A stretch of 62,157 bases of DNA from Clostridiales bacterium. Its GTDB lineage: Bacteria; Bacillota; Clostridia; Christensenellales; Aristaeellaceae. A model generated the notes under the pieces. The model made no database searches, was not told the origin of the DNA, and was given only the letters and a program-made list of their open reading frames with translations. A program made the position numbers and the translations under genes. Location of the stretch: NCBI GenBank assembly GCA_012517815.1, contig JAAYUF010000072.1:1-62157 (forward strand), written 5' to 3'. Positions 56,927-62,157 of this stretch are shown here, one piece after another; the stretch's first letter is position 1, and every line of letters begins with the position of its first letter.

Positions 56927-59436
56927 CAGTACAAGTCGTACTCCTTGTTTTCCACGCTGCCGTCATCGTAGGTGATCTCGATCTCCAGCGTGACCGCGCC
57001 CCCGTCGCCCAGTTCAATACTGTCTGCGGCGACCTTGGCGGAGAAGGTATAATTGTCCCGGGTTGCAGGATAAACAGACTGGCTCAGGGACTTCGTGCCG
57101 TTCAGAACGCCCACCGCCTTGAAGCACGCGCTGCCGCTGGCGCCGTTTTCCGTGTCCACAACAAAGCCGTTGTTGGCCCAGTGCGCGAAGCCGTCATCGG
57201 CACGGCTGTTTTTCAGGTGATTGAAGGGCACCATGTCCTTGATATCCACGGTGGAAACCAAGCTCGCGCCCTCCGTTGCGGCGACGGCGGAGTCCCAGGT
57301 GGAAGAGGAACTGGAGAGGTTTTTGAGCGTCGTACTCAGCTCCAGCTTGGATTTCCAAGGCTCCTGTAGGTTGTACTCCCGGCGCACCACGCGCGTCTTC
57401 ACATCGATGCCCAGTTCCCGGTCATATACCGTCACCCTGTCGCCCAGATCCCAGGTTTCATGCCGGTAACCGGTCAGCAGGGAGAGATCCATCGCGGAAA
57501 GCTCGTAGGAAACCGTCGGCGCGGCGAACTGCGCCAGCCGCATTTTGGTGTATTCCAGCATTTGCGCGGGATTGGTGAAGGATGTGCAATCCAGCGTCGA
57601 GATGCGCACCTCGTCGGTATACGTGTAATCTTCCACATATGCCTTACCTTGATTTACGTCGGCAAAGGTCATGCCTTCCGCGCCGATCGCATAGAGTCGG
57701 GTGACTAGGCTTGCTGTATTGGTGACCTTTTTGATCTGGCTCATGTTTTTGTTGTAGGCAAACAGCGCGCCGGAGTCTGAGCCGTACTGCGTGTACAGGT
57801 GCACCAGTCTGCGCGGACAGTCGAAAACCAGATCCCCGCCATGGAGGTCAGCGATATTGCGGAGGATTGCCAGCGCGTTGGTTTTCTCGCTTGTCCAGGA
57901 GCGTTTCGTGCTCACCTCAATATCGCCTACATACCAGCCCGTGCCATCCAGCGCGTAAGCCATCTCTGTTTTGGCGGTTTCGGAAATAAATTCCTTCGCC
58001 GGCCGGTACACGGAAAATCCCAGATCGTAGAACTCGGCTTCAGCGTAAACAACGGTGGTAGACTTACCATCCGAACCCTTCTCATCGGTGACGGAGCGAA
58101 TTCGGTAAATGTCATCTACAATCTGGATTCTGGCTTCGTTGACGATATAAGCTCGTTTGGCATCCGCAAAGGGAAGGGCAAACCTAAGCGTATCTTCCCC
58201 GTTGATTTCTCCGCATACCGTGATATCAAAAGCGTGATCCAAAACGGCAGCGGGTGCGCCGGAGGCGTCCAGAATCACAGGGTAGCTGTAGCCCTTGACA
58301 GAAAACAGCTGATTGGGGATATCATAGACGCGCAGTTCATGGAAGCGCGGCGTGCGCGTACCATCGTTGGTGCAGAGGGTGATCCGGAAACGGATATACT
58401 CCGCTACCGGCGAGGTGATGTTTCCCTGAGCATCAACCGGAGACCAGTCCGTCCAATTGAGAAGATCCGCGCTGGTAGCTGATTCCACAACGCCCAGCGA
58501 TGTTGCGCCGGACAGATACGCGAAGTCCCACGCGGCCTTGCCTGTTCCCGATACATCGTAAGCAACCGCCCGCGTAATGAAGGTACCAATTGGCGGATAG
58601 ATACCATCCACAGCTGCTAGCATTACGGTTCCCGGCGAGGAGTAGACATCGCAGGTACTGTTGCCTTGGTCCGCAGACAAGCTGGTCAGGAACTGCCTTT
58701 CCAAAAGGTACGCGGTGTAGGCGGAATTGGTTTCTACAAACACATCATCCACCAGCATGGCCGTGACGGTCGGTTCGGCGCCGGAATGCGTGTAGTCAAA
58801 CGCGCCAATCAGCAGATCTGCTTGGGAGGCGGTGTTTACAGCGGTGATAAACGTTCGCAGCGGCGAGGTGTACCAGGTTCCATCCGCATAACACCCAATG
58901 ACCGTCTGCACGGTATTCCCTACGGTATCGACGGCGACAGCGATGAAATACCAGGTGTCCGGCTGTAGCTGCAGGTTTTCCTGTACCGAAAAGCAGGTAG
59001 CGCCGCTTGCCCCGTTAAGCATGACATTGACCTTGCCGCCGGATAGATCGAGCCGAAACAGCGGCAGCGTATCCGCTTTCTGCGTCGCCAGCAAGGGAAC
59101 GACGCCTGTCGGGATGGAGGGAAACCGGAAGCTGCCGCCGAATACCAACCTGCCGTACAGCGGACGAAAGAAAGCACCATCGTTGGCGGCTTTCAGGTAA
59201 CTGCCGCCCGAAGTGGCATTCAATGCTACAGCCTTGCTGAAAATGCCCTCTGTGAGCGCATAGTCCGTTCCCACCGGCACCAGATCACGCCCGTAGTTGG
59301 CGGCATCCGGAAAGTGGACTGATTCATCCTGGGCAACAATCGCTTCATTGAGCCGCCACACGCCGACGGCATGATCGGTAATCGGGAACTCTCCGGTAAA
59401 GTCCGTCTGGTCGGTCAGAATCGCAATCACGGCCAT
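56926..59436 (-). CDS. Prophage tail protein with LamG and endopeptidase-tail domains
   Basis: An 836-residue protein. Residues 20-240 form a LamG/concanavalin-like domain (A-V-G-V-W-R-L-N-E then D-T-W-Y-F-I-A-V-A-V-D). A discoidin-like part follows, then at about 390-690 a region typical of phage tail endopeptidase (Tal) proteins (Y-R-I-R-S-V-T-D-E-K-G, L-G-D-R-V-T-V-Y-D). The C-terminus has a carbohydrate-binding look. GGAGGTGA precedes the ATG. It sits right after Dit, as in siphophages. Confidence 0.8.
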   Translation of the reverse strand: MAVIAILTDQTDFTGEFPITDHAVGVWRLNEAIVAQDESVHFPDAANYGRDLVPVGTDYALTEGIFSKAVALNATSGGSYLKAANDGAFFRPLYGRLVFGGSFRFPSIPTGVVPLLATQKADTLPLFRLDLSGGKVNVMLNGASGATCFSVQENLQLQPDTWYFIAVAVDTVGNTVQTVIGCYADGTWYTSPLRTFITAVNTASQADLLIGAFDYTHSGAEPTVTAMLVDDVFVETNSAYTAYLLERQFLTSLSADQGNSTCDVYSSPGTVMLAAVDGIYPPIGTFITRAVAYDVSGTGKAAWDFAYLSGATSLGVVESATSADLLNWTDWSPVDAQGNITSPVAEYIRFRITLCTNDGTRTPRFHELRVYDIPNQLFSVKGYSYPVILDASGAPAAVLDHAFDITVCGEINGEDTLRFALPFADAKRAYIVNEARIQIVDDIYRIRSVTDEKGSDGKSTTVVYAEAEFYDLGFSVYRPAKEFISETAKTEMAYALDGTGWYVGDIEVSTKRSWTSEKTNALAILRNIADLHGGDLVFDCPRRLVHLYTQYGSDSGALFAYNKNMSQIKKVTNTASLVTRLYAIGAEGMTFADVNQGKAYVEDYTYTDEVRISTLDCTSFTNPAQMLEYTKMRLAQFAAPTVSYELSAMDLSLLTGYRHETWDLGDRVTVYDRELGIDVKTRVVRREYNLQEPWKSKLELSTTLKNLSSSSSTWDSAVAATEGASLVSTVDIKDMVPFNHLKNSRADDGFAHWANNGFVVDTENGASGSACFKAVGVLNGTKSLSQSVYPATRDNYTFSAKVAADSIELGDGGAVTLEIEITYDDGSVENKEYDLY

Positions 59437-59440
59437 AGAC

Positions 59441-60217
59441 TCACCTCCATCTGCTCTTGCTCTGAATGGTCAGCGACGAAAAAGCGCATCCTTCCGCTTC
59501 GATAAACACTGTATTCGACCCCACAGTAAGTTCCGGCAGGTTCAGGCTGGATAGGTACGGAAGGCCATTTTTAACCAGAACCCCGTCCGTATCCTCCACT
59601 TTCGCGGTCATGTTGGCGGTATCGATAACCAGTACCTCGTTGGCTGCCAGCCGCCCGGACACGGTCAGCGCCGCGCCGTTGGTGGTGATCCGAAACCAGC
59701 GCGCAGAAGAATTGTTGATCACTTCGCCCATGAGCCGGTACTCGGGGAGGCTGACCGCGTTGCCCTTGGTGCGCAAAATGGTGTGCGCACCGATATTTGT
59801 GAGCGTGAAATTCTCGTCGGTTACCGCATACCCGTACGGATCCGGGCAGAAGAAATCCAGATCAAAGGAGCCCGCGCAGCGGATGAGCCGTTGGCAGCTC
59901 ACATCGCTGTCCAGGCGCGCAAGAAAGTACCGATCCGGCAGTTCGTCAAACACCAGTTTTGCCGTGCCGTTGGCGGGATCCAGCCACGCGGCGAGATTGT
60001 CTAGTGCATGGATCAGCCCCGTCATACTGCCCGTGGGATTCACGCCGCACTTAACGGATATTCGGCGGCTGGTCTTGCTCGCGCCAAAATCCGCTACGCC
60101 TTCCTTGCCGGGAATATTCACGGTGTAGTTGCTTACCGCGGGGATGAACCGCCAGTCCGTAAGCCTCGCGCGGATGCCCATGGCGGACGAGTGGATTTCG
60201 TTGAACATGAAGCCCAT
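59441..60217 (-). CDS. Distal tail protein (Dit)
   Basis: A 258-residue siphovirus tail component. The N-terminus F-N-E-I-H-S-S-A-M-G-I-R and G-K-E-G-V-A-D-F-G fit Dit, the hub joining tail tube and tip. The segment L-D-F-F-C-P-D-P-Y-G-Y is a strong family mark. Only four bases separate it from the Tal-like gene. The tape-measure gene would normally be next to it, but the toxin-antitoxin pair lies between. Confidence 0.88.
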   Translation of the reverse strand: MGFMFNEIHSSAMGIRARLTDWRFIPAVSNYTVNIPGKEGVADFGASKTSRRISVKCGVNPTGSMTGLIHALDNLAAWLDPANGTAKLVFDELPDRYFLARLDSDVSCQRLIRCAGSFDLDFFCPDPYGYAVTDENFTLTNIGAHTILRTKGNAVSLPEYRLMGEVINNSSARWFRITTNGAALTVSGRLAANEVLVIDTANMTAKVEDTDGVLVKNGLPYLSSLNLPELTVGSNTVFIEAEGCAFSSLTIQSKSRWR

Positions 60218-60511
60218 GCAGGCACGCCCTTTCCGCTAGTCATTCCGACCGGCTGTCGTGAAATTCAAAGGAGGAAGGTCCAATGCTATTATCGATTTCA
60301 ATCAGCTGGTAATACTGAATATTTCAGCGGCTTTAGGCAATAATTTTCAGTCTCTGACTTATCGAACCAGCACTCTGATTGGTTAGAGACGACAGCGTTG
60401 TTATTAGTCTCGCCACGTAGTATTTTTCATGAATGTGAGTGTAGGCATTGCCGTTCTTGAATATCTCCGACGTTTCCACCTATAATGCAGTTGAACATTC
60501 TATGAGTTCAC
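60218..60511. other. Intergenic between Dit and the toxin-antitoxin promoter
   Basis: AT-richer stretch with no supported gene. A nine-codon frame at 60283-60312 (plus strand) has a good AAAGGAGG site but is too short to call. TATAAT at 60481-60486 has no matching -35. Confidence 0.5.
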
Positions 60512-60540
60512 TTGACTGTTGATAGCATTAGTGCTATCAT
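60512..60540 (+). promoter_or_regulatory. Promoter and operator of the higBA-like pair
   Basis: TTGACT (60512-60517), a 17-base spacer and TATCAT (60535-60540). The inverted repeat GATAGCA-N4-TGCTATC (60521-60538) lies between the hexamers and overlaps the -10, where a bound antitoxin would block RNA polymerase. Confidence 0.8.
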
Positions 60541-60579
60541 GTAATTGTTTGTAAGGAAAGTGGGTGACGGAACACAGGC

Positions 60580-60951
60580 ATGTTCAAGATTGAGTTTTAC
60601 GAGAAAGCAAACGGAGATTCCGATGTCTGGGATTTCCTCGAAAGTCTACGTGAGAAAGCCGCCACTAACAAAGATGCCCACATCCAGCACAAGCAAATCA
60701 TGTTTGTAATCGAACTGCTTCAGCGGAACGGAACGCGCCTTCCAGATAACGTAACCAAGCATCTGGACGAAGACATCTGGGAACTAAGACCTGGCAACAA
60801 CAGGGTCCTCTACTTCTACTATATGGAAGAAACTTTCGTCCTACTCCATCATTTCCGAAAGCGAACTCAGAAAACGCCACCGCAGGAAATAGCTCAAGCC
60901 AAACGCGAGCGAAACGAGTATATTGCCAGAAAAGGAGGCAAAAAGTCATGA
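60580..60951 (+). CDS. higB: HigB/RelE-type toxin (Gp49-like)
   Basis: A 123-residue mRNA-interferase-like protein of the phage-derived Gp49/HigB family. Motifs are I-E-F-Y-E-K, V-W-D-F-L-E-S-L, then L-D-E-D-I-W-E-L-R-P-G-N-N-R-V-L-Y-F and H-H-F-R-K-R-T-Q-K-T-P, where the basic residues contact RNA. It is toxin-first, as in higBA. It overlaps the antitoxin by four bases. Confidence 0.88.
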   Translation: MFKIEFYEKANGDSDVWDFLESLREKAATNKDAHIQHKQIMFVIELLQRNGTRLPDNVTKHLDEDIWELRPGNNRVLYFYYMEETFVLLHHFRKRTQKTPPQEIAQAKRERNEYIARKGGKKS

Positions 60952-61232
60952 GAACCTGGGAAGATTACAAAGATCACATCAAGGCTACCGACCCCGAAGG
61001 TAAAAAGGACATTGAAGAGATTGAGAGCCTTGCCACAATTGTTGGAACAATCATTGAACAGAGAAACGCTCTGGGAATGACACAGCGTGAGCTTGCTTCC
61101 ATGTGCGGCATTCCTCAGTCATCTGTTGCTAGAATCGAGTCCTTTAAGACGACTCCGAATTTGGAGACGTTGCTAAAGATCATGCGGCCACTACGTCTGC
61201 GTTTGACGGTATCCACCTTCGTCAAACAATAA
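60948..61232 (+). CDS. higA: HigA-type antitoxin with XRE helix-turn-helix
   Basis: A 94-residue protein. The XRE domain spans about 30-90 (M-T-Q-R-E-L-A-S-M-C-G-I-P-Q-S-S-V-A-R-I-E). The first 30 residues (W-E-D-Y-K-D-H-I-K) likely bind the toxin. It should neutralise the toxin and repress the promoter through the palindrome at 60521-60538. Confidence 0.88.
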   Translation: MRTWEDYKDHIKATDPEGKKDIEEIESLATIVGTIIEQRNALGMTQRELASMCGIPQSSVARIESFKTTPNLETLLKIMRPLRLRLTVSTFVKQ

Positions 61233-61270
61233 CGTTTCGCACAGAAAGCGATTCAATAGGAAGGATAGAG

Positions 61271-61303
61271 CGGAGGATGCTTGATAAGAGCAACCTCCGT
61301 TTT
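61271..61303 (+). terminator. Terminator of the toxin-antitoxin operon
   Basis: CGGAGG-A-TGCT and AGCA-A-CCTCCG pair around a seven-base loop, followed by four T residues. It ends just short of the tape-measure stop codon on the other strand. Confidence 0.75.
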
Positions 61304-61308
61304 ATCAT

Positions 61309-62157
61309 TTACGCCGTAGTGAAGTACCCCTGCGCACGGCTGGACTGCTGGATCATGTTGTACAGCTGCTGAGAGATTGCGCGGATATCGTCCTCGCTAC
61401 GCACGATCATCTGTTGGATGGAGATCAACGGGCCGGAAGTGGCAGCTACAGTACCGTTCACACCGTTCAGGCTGATCCCGCCCGCATCCAGCGTTGTTGG
61501 TACAGCGGCCTGCATCTGATCCGCCACCTTGTTCATCTCGTCCTCAAAGCCCAACCCCAGCCCCAACGCCAGGTTGGCGCCGATCGAATCCCGGAACAGT
61601 TTGGAGGGCGAAGAGATGCCAAAGAACGACTTGATCTTCTTCCACAGCCCGCTGCAAAGATTGCTGACTTTGGTGTACAGGCTGCTTGCGGCGTTGGAAA
61701 GACCCGTCCAGATCCCGGAGGCCAGATTGCCGCCGATGGAGATCATGCTGGAAACGCCGCTTGTGAAGGCGGTCTTGATGCGGGTCAGGATGCCGGAGCA
61801 GGCGGTGACAATGGTCGAACCAATGCTGCCTGCGTTGCGCACCAGACTGTTAAACAGCGTCGTGCCGGTGGTGGCGATCGTACTGGCGTAGCCGGAAATC
61901 TTGTCCTTGATCTGACCCAGGATTTGACCGGTTTTGGTTGTGACCGTCGAAATAATGCTGCTCACATTGGTCGTGATGTTGCCAAGCAGCGTCTGCCCGG
62001 CGGAAGCGATCGTGGTGGCCTTGCCAACGATGAACTCTTTCACACTTGAAATAATGTTGCCTACACTGGTTTTCACGGTGGTGATCACCGAGGAGACGTT
62101 CTGCACGATCCCATTGAGCAGATTTTGGCCTGTGGTCGCAATCTCAGAAAGCTTGGA
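61309..62157 (-). CDS. Tape measure protein, 3' part
   Basis: The last 280 or so codons of a tail tape measure protein; the frame is open to the window end, so the start lies outside. The sequence shows repeated helical hydrophobic units (I-I-S-S-V, T-I-A-S-A-G-Q-T-L-L, T-I-A-T-T-G-T-T-L-F) and the common C-terminal motif F-F-G-I-S-S-P-S-K-L-F-R-D-S-I-G. It sets tail length and may help DNA passage. It lies upstream of Dit on the same strand but is parted from it by 1.1 kb carrying the toxin-antitoxin genes. Confidence 0.88.
   Translation of the reverse strand, partial: SKLSEIATTGQNLLNGIVQNVSSVITTVKTSVGNIISSVKEFIVGKATTIASAGQTLLGNITTNVSSIISTVTTKTGQILGQIKDKISGYASTIATTGTTLFNSLVRNAGSIGSTIVTACSGILTRIKTAFTSGVSSMISIGGNLASGIWTGLSNAASSLYTKVSNLCSGLWKKIKSFFGISSPSKLFRDSIGANLALGLGLGFEDEMNKVADQMQAAVPTTLDAGGISLNGVNGTVAATSGPLISIQQMIVRSEDDIRAISQQLYNMIQQSSRAQGYFTTA

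Larger units (their letters stand above)
47207..62157. mobile_element. Integrated prophage, partial (runs off window)
   Basis: Nearly 15 kb with clearly lower GC than the preceding DNA. It holds a serine recombinase at its left end, then cargo, lysis (endolysin, LysM protein, holin) and tail genes (large tail proteins, Dit, tape measure), nearly all on the minus strand. Head, packaging and replication genes and the other attachment site lie outside. Confidence 0.9.

Noticed and set aside
60283..60312. Nine-codon frame with a strong ribosome site
   Set aside because: Too short to support as a gene; it may be a remnant of the DNA around the toxin-antitoxin insertion.

Overview
The first 47.2 kb is chromosomal DNA that is visibly very GC-rich. 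The last 15 kb is clearly less GC-rich and phage-like. HemZ, Rel and Dtd in one operon, a YesM/YesN-type two-component system, a BspA-like leucine-rich-repeat remnant and strong Shine-Dalgarno sites point to a Bacillota/Clostridia member. A high-GC gut clostridium such as a Christensenellales relative would fit, but that placement is inference.

Region 1 (about 100-9061) holds a candidate natural-product locus. tatA and two tatC-like genes are translationally coupled to a small protein that joins a twin-arginine signal to a PqqD/RRE-like domain. Next come a radical SAM/SPASM maturase and a 98-residue peptide ending in four Cys-X-Cys motifs. Two paralogous membrane-anchored proteins of unknown function follow, then a second operon with a radical SAM protein and a pair of UbiU/UbiV-like U32 proteins. 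I propose that the matured cysteine peptide could leave the cell folded, carried through a dedicated Tat translocase by the Tat-RRE protein.

Region 2 (about 9259-14695) looks like a second peptide system. An ABC exporter with its own promoter is followed by a consensus promoter (TTGACA-N17-TATAAT) in front of a 29-residue open frame. PqqD-like, HPr-kinase-like, S26-peptidase and nucleotidyltransferase genes then overlap one another. No lasso cyclase or other core-forming enzyme is present.

Region 3 (15.2-25.2 kb) is a sugar locus. SDR dehydrogenase, KDPG-type aldolase and a galactonate-dehydratase-like enzyme lie on the minus strand. A sugar ABC importer, response regulator, histidine kinase and lactonase lie on the plus strand. 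Together they outline an oxidative, possibly non-phosphorylating, aldose route. Region 4 (25.5-30.9 kb, minus) is a liv-type amino-acid ABC operon with a consensus promoter and a terminator-like hairpin in its leader.

Region 5 (31-46.6 kb) has a cytidylate-kinase-like gene, an 11-unit tandem array of about 61 bp, an orphan [FeFe]-hydrogenase-like protein, an orphan membrane protein with a strong promoter, a DUF6020-like membrane protein, and a recJ-rel-dtd-MBL-hemZ operon. A structured intergenic repeat occurs three times (about 14.7, 34.2 and 46.6 kb), each copy bracketed by its own duplicated palindrome.

Region 6 (47.2 kb to the end) is an integrated prophage entered at its recombinase end. 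It truncates a BspA-like gene. It carries a large serine recombinase, a TnpW-like protein, cargo genes, a lysis module and tail genes, all on the minus strand. A HigBA-type toxin-antitoxin pair sits on the plus strand inside the tail module. The tape-measure gene runs off the window end.
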